Source of the DNA: Apostichopus parvimensis | Taxonomy: Eukaryota; Echinodermata; Holothuroidea; Aspidochirotida; Stichopodidae | Direction of reading: 5' to 3' | NCBI GenBank assembly: GCA_000934455.1 | Contig: KN884993.1 | Span: 37,602 to 101,601, forward strand | DNA length: 64,000 bases | In this document: positions 25,405-38,300 of the stretch, in pieces | Numbering within the stretch: position 1 is the first letter of the stretch | Layout: every line of letters begins with the position of its first letter | Notes under the pieces: generated by a model | What the model saw: only the letters and a program-made list of their open reading frames with translations | Database searches by the model: none | Told to the model about the DNA's origin: nothing | Translations under genes and position numbers: made by a program

Positions 25405-28350
25405 CTTGATATGTATACGTGGAGAATGTTTCAGAAACTATTCGGTCCGTTTCATGTGGCCTGTTTCAACATTCCTTTGAGCTTTCAGTAGGAGATCTTC
25501 CAGTAAAAGACACCTTTACGACCTGACAGAAAATCGGTTCTAGCCAATTTTGGGGGTTGAATTGTAGATTATTAGCTTGTGCAGAAATGCAATGGAATAT
25601 AGAAGAAGGTATTTTAATCTTATCTACACTAGGGGTCACAGCCGCCATGGCCTAATGGATGTTGGTTCACAGACTGGCAGTTTCACTAATCAGATCTGAC
25701 ATTTGTATTCTTTTTTCTTTTTTTTTCTTTTTCTTTTTTTTACTTCTCTCTTACAGCAAAAAATTTTTTTTGGTAAAAATGAACAAATGTGTATTTAGAA
25801 TGACCACATCCTATCAGATGGCAAGATGCATTCTGTAATATGTACCTCTTGTATTGTTATGTAAATTCATAAAAGTCCGGAGGATGGTCTAGACAAAACG
25901 AAACAAAGAGCACATTATTTTGCAGAGTATGTTTTGAGTTTAAGAAACGAAATGTTTCGAAATCACTAGAAGGGATAAATGTTGATTATTGAGTTTACAG
26001 GTTTGGTATTAACATACCAATATGTTATTTGATGGAGAGGTGGGTGGGGTGTCTTTGAAAAAGTGAGAAACTGGTTTTCTTTCTCAATGTCAGTTGAGTT
26101 TTCTATAATGCCTTGTAAGATATACTGGAGTAACCAGAGCAACTGAAAAGTTGGAAGAAGCATACAGGGTTTACCTGGATCATAGACTTGGTTTGTCTGC
26201 AGCTACCACTTACCTGGAATTATGAAACACTCCTAGAATTCAGATTCAGGAATATGGAAATTCTATTCCGCATGAGGAAAGAAAACAGATTACTCAATCT
26301 CCTGATCAAAAAATGGAAGATTGTAGCAGTTTCTCAGCTGCATCAAGTAGCTACCCCCCCAACCACTTCCCCTCCCCCTCTCAAATGAGAGAACAAACAA
26401 GCTGATATTGTGGTGTGGTGTTTATCCAAAAACCCTGTACGTTTCTGTACAAAACTAATGTCTTGAGAGAAACAACTTCATTTGGAAGAATATTATGATT
26501 CATAGAGTAGTTTAAAAGGAATCCTGTCAAAATCAATCTTCTGGATAGCGAGAGTGCCGTCACACATTTCTGTCATTTTCGAGTTGAAGAGAATACGTGC
26601 CAAAAAAGTACTGAAATTTGTCATCTTCGACTTCTCAACGTTGGAATGTAATTCCCCGGTACATTGCCATGATAAATTGAGACGTTTTGAAATTATTATA
26701 ATCTAGCAGGCCTTGTTTGTATACAATGCCATTCGTTATAGGGATGTCAGTAGGGAGCATGCAACATAAACAGAATCCAACACCTAACCCTTATTCGAGA
26801 CCCGCTTGTCAGGGTGAAGAAGAAAAGAAAAAAGAGATTGATTTTGACAAGATTTTCACAATTATTCAGTACCATTCATTAATCATGTACTTAATGCTGA
26901 ATTGGTTTCATTTCAAACAAAAAATGACAAAATTCATTTTTTCTATTTTAACATTTTGATTCATTTGATTAATTTTACCATTATTTTTTCATAACAGATC
27001 ATGTACATAAGTTTGTGAATTCTTAGGATTTTTTTTTTTTTTTTTCGGTTTTTCAATTTTACAGAGTGACATGTTTTAGACTAACTCCAAAATTTCAAAC
27101 AAAAACAAAACTTTGGAAGATTTCCTTTCTTTGTGAAATTGTCCTAAATTTTGAGTCAAGGGATGTCGGATATATGAGAAACTTGGAAAGGGGTGGATGT
27201 TTTTGACAAGTTTTTTCATTAAAACTTGTCTTGAAAACCAGAGAGTGCCTCAGCATGGAGGAAAATCAAAGCAGTGAGAGGGAGGGGGAGAGGTTTTTAC
27301 AAAATCGTCATCCTGCATCCATAAAAAGGCTTTGAAGAATTTGCCTGAAAGCTTTTCTTTTGATACACACGGCTACAATGGGGGAAAAAAAAACAACGCA
27401 ATGCAAATCGAAATATTTACGCCATGCTTACGGGGCAAAAAAACTTGCTTGCCAAAATAAAAAAGTACACTTATAACATTGCCAATATGCTCCTCGGAAA
27501 AAAAGCAGCCACGTGTATCAGCGAAATGGCAAGAGTACAGGGGAATGGGTCGTGGAAAGAAAAAAAAAGTAGAAAATATCAAAAAAAAAATTGTACACAG
27601 AAGTTTTACTCTTTCAGGTTATGTTCAAAACAGGCCTGATTAAATAACGATTAGCTTGCTTTTGTAGTTTATAGTCTCTGTACGCATTTATCGTTGCTTG
27701 TATTGTGTCATGTTACAGTTCACTTTTAACAAAAAAAAAGGTTCTAAACCTTAAGGAGAATTTACCAAATGAAGATTTAGGAGGTTTTGATTTTATGAGG
27801 ATTCAATTTAATGATTAAAAAAAATTTCATGAAAAAAAAAAAAAAATTGCGTTATTGTTTTTATTTTGCTGTTTCGTTGTTTTGCTCTTTTTTTTGCTTT
27901 TTCTATCATTGTTTTATTACATTGTTTAGTCATCTAAATATTAAACCCATCGTAAAAAAAAAAAAAAAAAAGGTTTTGTGGCTTCCATGATGACATTTGT
28001 CTAATTTGACAAACAACAAAACTATTTGATTTCAGGGAATCATTTGGATGGTATAAAACGAGGTTACAGTAATTTTAGCATGCTAAACTTTGAACCAACA
28101 TTGGTTGCCATTCAAACTACCCTCTCACAAATATATTTAAAATCCCTTGTCAAAACTACTTGCACTTAGATGAGGGTCAAGATATTCCAGGGTCGAGAGA
28201 TCTCATTACAGAAACATTTCAGACACTGTCTTGGTTTCTATGAAATTGAAAGCTTTCCGACATGAAGTAACACCCTCTGGATAATCCAATTTTGTCAGGC
28301 TGTAACCCTGGCTACTAGGTACGTCAGCCCATATCATGAACTTACTAGAA

Positions 28351-28450
28351 AGGGACTCCACCCCATAAAGGGACTCCACCCCATCGAGTAGGGACTCCAC
28401 CCCATAAAGTAGGGGCTCCCCATAAAGTAGGGACTCCGCCCCATAAAGGG
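28351..28450. repeat. short minisatellite with GGGACTCCACCCCAT units, 5 copies
   Basis: GGGACTCCACCCCATAAAG-type units recur at about 28352, 28370, 28391, 28413 and 28430, with unit length 18-23 bases and one internally shortened copy. On the minus strand they spell a repetitive MGWSP-type frame, which is an artefact. Confidence 0.85.
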
Positions 28451-31400
28451 ATATATATTCCAGTGGGAGACACGTAACAAAACCTTAAAGAGAAAAATAT
28501 TCCTGTTTGTTAGTCGAAAATGGGATTTCAATATCTTTTCCCATACCACTGGGGACACAGTTGACTTTAATGCAAACCTATGCTAACTTGCTAAATCCTA
28601 TATTATTCCAGGATATGGATAAGAATAAGTGGTCTGTGAGGTCATTGTGACCATGTTCTTCAAAGCTTTACTTTCTCTATAATAATTTGTGGACTTCTCA
28701 AAAATGTGATCCATTCAGCATGTTTACATAATAGCTGCCAATGTTGTCTGCATTTAGAAATTGCATCAAAATTCAAGAATTATCATAATTCTTTATAAAA
28801 CTATTTTGAGATATTATTTCATTTCCAGCTTAATTGCCATGGTGATGTCATTCACTCTTACTGTTGCCATGTGCATTCACAAAATAGCACACACAAAAAA
28901 AATCAAATTCCATCACACAAAATGTTCTTGAGGAAATGGTAGTGACTTGGAAGATGTCGAAAATTGCCAGTTATTTTGTGTAGCAATCAACTTGTGCCAG
29001 CAGAAGAAAATGTCATGATTTAGAAAGGTCGCCAAAGATATAAAGAACCCTGACACGAAAATCTAACATTTCAACAAACTGATGAACTCTCCACAGGTAG
29101 TCCCAATACATCAAGTCAGTGATCATAGGGTTATTGAAAACCCTGGTCGACTGTTATTTCCCTAACATTCAAAAATGTTAAACCTCCCCTGAGAGCAGTT
29201 AGATGGTGTCGTCCATCCAGATGAAGTTGTTTGGTTAAATCGTGCCCCAGGCTGTATCGTGGGTGCCTTTTCATTAACAAAAAGTACCGTCTTTCGCTGA
29301 AGATTCCGAAGCTAAACGGTCACAGGTCAACTATAAAACAGTTTCATCATAGAGCAGGGGATAACAGTTTAAACTTGTTTAAGGCCATAAAAAAATCTTA
29401 TTGGTTAAAAATAAAAAGTACAATAAACATGGAAAGAGGGGAAAGAAGAAACAATACATGTTGGTATACATTATATTTTTTTTGTACTTCATTTACAGTT
29501 TCTCAAGGCCATCCCTGAAACTACTTTTCAGATTATTTGTAAAATAATCACAAAAAAAAAGAAATTTTCTTGCCAAGTTCAGTCGTCAATCTTTAGGCAG
29601 CAAAAGAGGACAACATTCCACAAAGGCACACGATAGCAGATAAGAGTATGTGGAAGATCTCATCAAGAGTTTATTACTTCTAAAAATTTATCGAGACGAA
29701 TAGTCAATATGATATTCCGGAAAAATCTTCTTTCTGTAGTACCTCGCCCGCTCCATATCGAGTCATTAACTTAAAAAAAATGTTTTAATCAACATCAATT
29801 CTCTTTTGAGTTGCAATGCCTTTGTAGTATTTAAAATATCGTTGATATTTCAACATTTAACCAACATACTATACAACAAAATTCTTTGAAAAAGTACAAA
29901 AAAACAAACCCCAAAAAATTGGACAACAAGAAAAGGTAATTGGCCTAATTGTAAGTAAACATTTTCCAATATAAATTGCACTGTACATTTTTACCCTTCT
30001 ATTCTGCATCAAAGCCTTTGTGGACTATTTATTTAGTTCCCTCTGCCCTGCCCCGAAATCCTTCCCCGCCCCCCCCCCCTTCACTCAAATCATGAACCTT
30101 CCCAATTACGGAACAAAATGAAAGCCAACCAATCAAGACTTGATGTCATCTGAACATTATCTTCAGAAACCAAAGATAAGAAAATTTGCCAATATTATAA
30201 TGCCTCAATTTACTTTTGAAAATGGTAAATGCTTCTTGCTTCATTTGATTAGTTTATCAAATTTATTGACATGATTTTGATTATGATTGTGTTGGCATTG
30301 TTCTACTAAATGCTTCTGCATTGCATCTTTAAACAGAAGCACAGTAATAGTTGACTTCTGCTAAAATCATTTTCCCACCGGTCTGAGTCGACCACCAATG
30401 TTGTTAGGCAATGGGTAAGAACCACACACCATGGGAGTGCAGGCAAGTTTTACCAATTGTACCAATAACAACCACTGCACTCCCTCGGCCCTCCTCCCCT
30501 CCCCACACCCCCCCCCACACCACCTCACAGAGCTTATATGTGACGATGAAGAGTGTCTTAACACACACTGAGTGCTATTACCCAAACTTGATGAACTACG
30601 ATCCTCTAATTAAAGACTAAACTGTCATTAACCTTGACGACTTTCCTACCAATTGAAACTTTGTACCAATCGTTGGATGGCTATTTGATTGACATTTAAT
30701 TGATGAGTGTCAAATCCAAGTGTCATCTTACAATTTAGAATAACGCTATAATTTTGAGTCGTGTAAATAGATAAAACATTAAACATAGAGAGTGGAGTGC
30801 AGTTGTTGTGCGAATGCAGGTAAGTACATGAATCTATTTAACACTCTTTACTTCAATTACCTCAGCAGCTTTAATGTTCCCAAGAGAGTAAAATGCTCTA
30901 GCAATGATGAAATTACCTATGTCAACTGGACGAGGATTCAACTTGAAATTAATTTGATTAAGTTAATTAAATTAAGTCGAACAAAAATATCCAATACATC
31001 CACGGTAATATAACCTAAGGATGAACTCGAAACGACGTTGAAGAATTTTTTTTTCCAAAGTCGAGGAACAGTTGGAGGTGAAGTAAGGGCGTGGGTGCAG
31101 GGAACCAGAGAGGCCGTGAAACAACATTCTATTAATTTGGGTGCTATTTTCAGTCAAAATATCTTCCTCTATCCTGGTCTGTGCTGACACATATATTTTC
31201 AAAATACTGATATTCGCTTTTGTTGACCTTCTCAACTGCCATACTGCTCTACATTGTTTTATACTATATCCTCAACTATTCTGACAAACATTTCATAAAC
31301 AGAAACACCATTTTTAAGAAACCACTTTTTAAACCATTTTGTATCCAATCATAATACTCTGTCATATATAACGCTATAATATATTGATATGGGATAAACT

Positions 31401-32155
31401 AAACTCCAAAACATTTCTAGAAAGGTCAAATTTGCAGATTTTTAACAAAACTTTTCCACAGTCCTGGCTGTGGTCAGCTTTATTAAAACGGATCCTATTA
31501 CTTTGGCCGAAGTGTTTTAGTTTACTATTCCATGCAATGTATACATGCGTAAAATGCAAGAATCAAGTATTTCCACTCTCTTTCTAATCAAACCTTTTCC
31601 TAGCCAAGATCTCATGATAATGAATGACCTCTGGTTACCTAAACATACCTAAGGAAGCCTATAAACTACATGCGAAACATAATTTTTGGCCAATCTGTAA
31701 ATTGGTTTCCAAATTGCACGACTGTGTGTCCCAATGTTGTATAAAATCAATGTATGCAACAATTTTTTTCTTCCCTCTGTCCGTTCGTTCGTTCTTTATT
31801 CCTTCCTTTTATAAAAAATAGTGTATATTGTCACTGAATGTTCTAAATAATATTAATAGTAATAAAAATAATCATAAAAAAGTAGGAAACAAGGGCAAGC
31901 TGCAAAACCACAAATCTTTCTGTCCTACAAACCTGCCAGAAAAAAAAGGAAAAAAAAACAGCTTTTTTTTCTCCCAAACAAGCAAGCCCTGCTGTGCTAA
32001 AAGAACCAAACTCCCTCTAGAAAAATGGTATCTACCAAGTGCATACAATGTCATGGCATGCTAACAAAAGCCTTAATTATAATAAAGATATTATTGTTTA
32101 TACATTTTTTTTTTTTTTTTACATCGTTACGTCTAATACTGACAGCGAACTGCTG

Positions 32156-32330
32156 TCATAAGTCGGGTATGGTAGCTTTGAAATCCATACTTTTCATGGA
32201 TTTACGGACTGACGATTCCAGTTTCCTCCTCGCTTTCCTCTCTTGGTCTAGGTCTTTCTTCAATCCCTTGGTCTCTTCCATAAGACTGGTTACTTGGTCT
32301 CGTAGCGCATAGACGGTGTCGATCAAACTC
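32156..32330 (-). CDS. ARHGEF7: PIX last exon: coiled coil and stop
   Basis: The acceptor TTGCACCAACAG starts it. One base completes Lys, then SLIDTVYALRDQVTSLMEET and a heptad-patterned stretch (GLKKDLDQERKARRKLESSV) run to SMDFKATIPDL and TGA at 32156-32158. This is the PIX trimeric coiled coil (human SLVDTVYALKDEVQEL...). Mammalian beta-PIX ends in the PDZ ligand DETNL, which binds Scribble and Shank; this protein ends IPDL, with Pro where a class I ligand needs Ser/Thr. Confidence 0.95.
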
Positions 32331-35300
32331 CTGTTGGTGCAAGAGGGTTGGGAGAAAAGTGTAAAATTAAATTAAAAACATGAATTTGTGAAGAAATATA
32401 AAAAAAATTAGATTTGAATAGAAAATTAGTCACTCGTGAGAAATGTATTGACCAGTAAATAAACTATCATCTTGATCAGAAATAATATTTCATGTATTGT
32501 TTTATATTATTTTGTAAACATGATCAATTTCTCTAAACAAATATTTTCTTTTTATCTAAAAATTACATTTCAGAAATGTTTAACACAACTACCAAAAGGT
32601 GACTGGGTGAAACATCTATTTATGAAGAATTAAAAATCTCTTACTCCCTAAGTAACAGACTTTGTTTGGTGCAAAAATTTGAAGTGGAATGTGATCTAAA
32701 ATCTTCGTTTGGGAAAAAACTCACCAGGTTTGGTTAATTAGTATCAATCAAATACACACAAAAAACAAAACAAATATTGTTTTAAATTGTTTAATGGGGT
32801 AATAATGCATGAATATTGGTCAACTTCAAAAAAACATTCCAAGCTAACTTGTTTTACAACTGGCAAAAATTATTATCTATAAAAAATAGATGGACAAACT
32901 TGACCTTGATATGTAAAAGAAATAAAAGGTCGAAATTGAAAAACAAATTTTTTTTAAATTATCACTACGTGCGAGTGTAGCCTTTAATGTTGTGCAAATG
33001 TATGGAAACATTAAATGTACAAATAATATCACTTTTCCTTGCAACTACAGAGGATAAACAACAGTGAGTGTGGATGGGTATGTCAGTCTACAGTATCTAT
33101 AAACAGATCATAACATCAGCATGCCTCCAAAATTTGGGCTATTTACTGGCTAAAACGCCAGTCGATTTCACTGTTTGCCAGTAGCAAGGCACACACACTG
33201 ATATTTTTCTGCCAGTAGACATTAAGAACATGAAAACATGATAAGTCTGTTAACTATCTTCTGTCACAGAATCGGCATGATTTCCATACCTAACGTAAGT
33301 CCCGATTTCCATTTCTTATCGGCAAATATTATTTATTGGACTGATCTCATAAGCCCGTACAGTAAACTGATGTCTGTGGTTATTCAGTAAAATGCCAACT
33401 GAGAAATTGATTTGAGCTGGTAAATTTTGTTTTTTCCTTTTTTTTTTGTCTTTGAGGCATTTGCAATATTTAGCAAGTGACTAAGCCTAAAATGATGAAA
33501 TTGTTAGCCTGCACTATAAAAACAACTTGATTAACTCTATTTACACAGTGTTTGCTTATTGCATTTGACAACCCTTCTTTCTAAGATATATCAGAGTTAA
33601 CTCATACTTCAAAAGGGGGGTAGGGGGGTTTGGAAGACATAAGACACTGTTATTATCGACCTAGAGATGACCGTTGCTAGACTTGAATGCAGACTTTTTT
33701 CTTAAAGATATAACATTATAGTGCATATGAAATATTTGATGGAACCTTCCAAGAGCACAGACTTGAACCATGAAAATATGAGAATGTGAAATAATTACAG
33801 AACACGATACCAAAATGCAAGATACCCGTGAAAACTTGCTAACGGCTAACGGGCACTCAGCGTATAAAGATTGTGCTGCTGTGACATGCAGAGTGAAATC
33901 TTTCTGAAGAAAACAGGGAAATAATAAAGCACCACCGACTGCACCAGGCAAGGCAGCAAAGAATAAAGATACTTTGGAGATGAACCGGGGGGCTTGTGGT
34001 AAAATTTCAAATGACAACTTCTCTCTCAAACTTGTAAAACTCAGATATGTATATATGCTTTCCTTGTTTTTTTTTCGTGGTTATCTAACTGTGGACTATT
34101 GTTTTTCCCAGAGATTGCTATTCACACTCCAGACCCACAGACTGGCCGTAGTTAGAATTAGCCAGCTGAAGAGGTATCGTAACAGCAAACCATGCTTACA
34201 AAAAAACAAAAAAAATGAGCCTAGATATGAAATGAGGACCTGCACAAAGTTTAGTACCTTTAAACCGACAAAACATAAATAAATAAATAAATAAATAATG
34301 GATATTCCCTTTTCTTGAGAGGCTTTGGTATTTCTCAAGATAATTCATATATGCAAACAAGACAATAAATGCCATATGGTGACATCAAACGAGTCGTGAC
34401 GTGCTCATTCGAGTAAGAGAGAAAATAAAACAGAACACATGTCAGGAATTATACCCTCTCAAAGGATCAAACACTTGAGACTGAACGAAATTGACTCGAG
34501 AGGTTGCGAGACCTTGACTTGACGGCACGAGGGAATTGCGTTTCAAGGTGTCCAATCACCACGAACCAAGAAATGGATCCATCAGTGGGCCGCATGTGCT
34601 GATAATTTTTGCGCATTAAATATTAACGACAAGATCGTATCACACATGGCTGACAGAGTTTGACAAGGTCACTTCCAAGTTTAAGAATGGCAAAACAAAA
34701 GAAAAACATTATTCCAGTTGGGTACAATGTTGGGATAAATATGTCATAGTTGATCTTGAGACATCATCAAATTATGAGGGCCCTATTTTTTTTCTTTGCA
34801 CCATCCTATCCACACTATCTTTTGCCATAACTGTAAAATCGCTATAGATTCAACTAGAACGTCTCACTTACGATTATGTCTGGAATCTACATGCAAATGC
34901 AGAAAATTAAAACCAATATATATATATATTTCTTTGACATTTCAGAAAATTAACATATTTACAGCATCCTGTAAAATTGTTTTACCCGTCCTACATCAAC
35001 ATGACCCCTATGAACCACATGAACACTTCTTGACCTTGGGTTCACTCTACATCACTGCTATATGGAATCCCTCCCAAGGTGATGACACCCCTTCTGTTCC
35101 ATCCACTTCACCCCTCCCCCCACACCCCCCACTCCTCATGGTGACACTTTACAATGCCGCAACAGGCACTGTCAGCAGGATCATGGATGGTTTCATTTCA
35201 TACTATAAATGTGAAATAATCCATCCTGTCAAGGAATATTTTTACCCACTCCTCCCTTTATGGTATGTTGCTTTTACCTGCCTGATGATAAACAAATCTT

Positions 35301-38300
35301 GATAGTAAATGGGCTCCAAGATTAGAATGCTTTTACAGGGGTAAAAGTTCCTCGTAATTGGGATCCACAAAAAGCCTTTGCGAGGGGTGTAAGCATGGTG
35401 CAGACAAGCAGTGTGAATGAAGGCGACATGCAAAGATTACCTACAAGGCAATCATCGCAGGGGTATATCCAGCCTTGCCCAAAATTAACAGAGGACGCTG
35501 CCCTACCCGGTCCTAACTGATTCCACAAAACTCTTTGTCTGCGGATCACAACGGTACCAAGAGTCAATTACTAGTAGTAAATATANNNNNNNNNNNNNNN
35601 NNNNNNNNNNNNNNNNNNNNNNNNNNNNNNNNNNNNNNNNNNNNNNNNNNNNNNNNNNNNNNNNNNNNNNNNNNNNNNNNNNNNNCTTGACTTGCCTTTT
35701 CTAAAGCATGTTGGGTTTTAGTTTGACTAAACTGCACAAGTAGACTCATGAACTAGTCATTCACTCAGCACGTCAGAATGCAAAGTCACCGATTTTTCAC
35801 ATGACTGTGACTTTAATTCGGGGATCGTTCAAAAGTACCACATCGCTGACATTTGGACCGTTATGACAGCGCCCTCTGTTGAGATGCTTGAGATGAAGTC
35901 TTTTATAAAAACGGGAATAACCATCAGGAGTGCAATATCGTAAGTCGGGAAGGTAAAGATAGAAGAAGCATCATTATTATTATATATAAAACAAAATCAT
36001 CATACTATGAAAGTGGAGAGCTATCGTGCAATGTGGTGCAGTTTTCAAAATTGAGAGGAATATGAACAAACTATACCCACAAAGTGCAAGAAGAGAGTTC
36101 TATTTATAGTGTTGTAAAATTGCAAAGCCAAAGTTTGAAATTTACTGATGCTATGTTTTCCAATAAGGTCTCCCGCTTACTTCACTTTATCATCACAAAT
36201 ATGAATGTCTTCTAGCGATGCATATGCAGAAAGCCCAATGAATATTCATGACTGGTAAAGGTGACATGGTGTTTATTAGCATGTGAACATTCTAAATGGT
36301 CTTGGCTTCAAACTTTCACAACTACTACTTTGGAAAACTTCATTTCATGCACTTCCAATGACATACCATGAAGGCATACTCACAGAAAGGGCTATAAACC
36401 CAAGGCACAGATGGCAAATTGCTGTGACGATACACTCGATATTTACCTCCTCAATGATCCTGTATTTGTTCCCAACCCAAATAACCCCTCCAAGTTTATG
36501 AAGCTTTTATTTAAAACACCGGCAGTCCTTTGAATCGTGTAATTGATCTTTACACAATCCAAAATTTGGAATTCATGAAGCAATATTAAAGATGGGAGAC
36601 GAAGGCCGCTCTGACAGGCTTTCAATGGACGTGGGCATACAATGAACAATGCAGGCATGCCCTTAATATCTAGCATGCTGTGAACCTTGTATGCAATCTT
36701 GGCATGCACTTTGAAACTGCACCCAATGCTCCGTTGCCCTGGTAACATTGTATATATACTCCCTTCCAATTGGTCATTCATCCAGAAAGGTTGCTAGCAT
36801 GCTTTGTTACCATGCAGTAAGTGCCATGCATATACAACTATACCAGATTTAAGTATTTTATAAAAATCCTCCTGTTTCATCCTTTAAAGTGGAATGAAAG
36901 AATGTTGACTCATCCTATGTAAAACTATTTTTACTTTAATTTATTTGATTCTGTAACAAGTCCCAAATCCATATTTTGATGTGCAGTTTAATTCAGCAAT
37001 TGACATTAAAGTGAGTTCAGAGATCTTCTACAACAACTACACAGTCCTCGGTCCGGCCAGGGTGACCAATTATCTACGGAGGGGTTAGTCTTCTGATTGG
37101 AGATACTAAACTCATTCAGTTAAAAAATTATTAATACCAAGGGTAGAACTTGATAAATTCAGAGTTGCTCTACCAAAAGTCCAACTTTAAGCTTACCCCA
37201 TCCTGCCATCTCATGATTTAATGAGTTTTCTCATGATTCTCATGATTTCTCATTTGATATGGTCTCTTTGACTTTACGGGAGGAAGAAACCACTGCCAAA
37301 GGAAACCCAAAGTATTATCTATTGGTGTCAAACCTTAGGGCAACACTTATCATTCTGAGGTTATTTGAGACTTATAGATCTTACCAGAAAGATTCCCATA
37401 TGAAAGTAAACTTGAATGAGATTACAGTTTGGTAAATAAATACCAAAAGGTTTTACGACCCAAGGCCAAAACTTTATACCAACTTACAAGTTTGTGGATA
37501 AACCTTTTTAAAATTACTTACATTCCCGGTCATGCCCACTGAGTATGTTTGTGTCACCTGGATTATTTAGGATGCAGCTACATCTCGAGTCTCTACCTAC
37601 GACGGCTCTCGCTGGCTATCACAATGCAAGAGCGCCCCCAATGGTTTATAATTAATTACCGTCAACCATCGACAAACTCACGGGGACAATATTGCTGGAG
37701 TCGGAATGATCTATCCCACCGTGCTAGATAAATGCCATGCTCTTTATGATAAACCTACATCGACATGGAAGGGTGATGGAGGATGTGGGGGGGGGGGACG
37801 GGTTGGGAGGGGGTTGGTTAGGGTTATTTATCATGCCACGGACGCCTACCAGAGGGTACAATGGTATCGGAACCATGCAATGATCCATTACTGGATGATT
37901 TGGCCACCTTGGTGTGCCCATTGAGCCATGAGCCAAATAGGGTTTTCAGCAGCGGGGACGATGGAGGTGGCGTAACTCTGAGAGACGACATGTTAGGAGA
38001 AGAAGATGGGAACAAAGATGGGAACAAAGATAATCATCTCTCTTGTCACTCATATTTCACCCCAACTCTTTTTCTTTCCTGTTTATTTCCTTTTTTCTTT
38101 CTTTATTAGTGTCATTATTTTTTATTTTTTTTATTTTTATTTTTAGATAGAAAACTGAATACTAAATCATGGAAGCAGCAGCAGGGTTGTTAACTTTGGT
38201 TTAATACTAAACAAATATCCATAATAATGATTATAATTGCAATTATTGTCAAGATTGACCTTCTTAATAGGTAAACTATTTTGACGTATCTGCTGAAGGA

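Larger units (their letters stand above)
24193..32155. other. intergenic region between convergent genes
   Basis: No convincing exon on either strand. It contains AATAAA at 24700-24705 before an A-run, X-box-like palindromes at 25226-25404, and a minisatellite at 28351-28450. For the minus-strand PIX gene its left part is 3' UTR: TTTATT (AATAAA on the minus strand) at 31795-31800 is the clearest signal I noticed, about 355 bases beyond the stop. Confidence 0.5.
32331..37823 (-). other. PIX intron, 3' part, with an assembly gap
   Basis: Intron between the last two constitutive PIX exons. It contains (AAAT)n at 34276-34300, a gap at 35586-35685, a perfect X-box at 36733, and an unexplained plus-strand open segment at 35339-35520. 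A 168-codon plus-strand frame at 34796-35302 is the longest in the window but shows no family and is rejected. Confidence 0.5.

Noticed and set aside
25201-25491. 96-codon plus-strand frame with several Cys and His
   Set aside because: The Cys/His do not form a known finger spacing; the region is better explained by the X-box-like palindromes.
34796-35302. 168-codon plus-strand open frame, the longest in the window
   Set aside because: Low-complexity Pro-rich and His/Tyr-rich composition with no domain, no splice logic, opposite to PIX inside its intron; best explained as chance.
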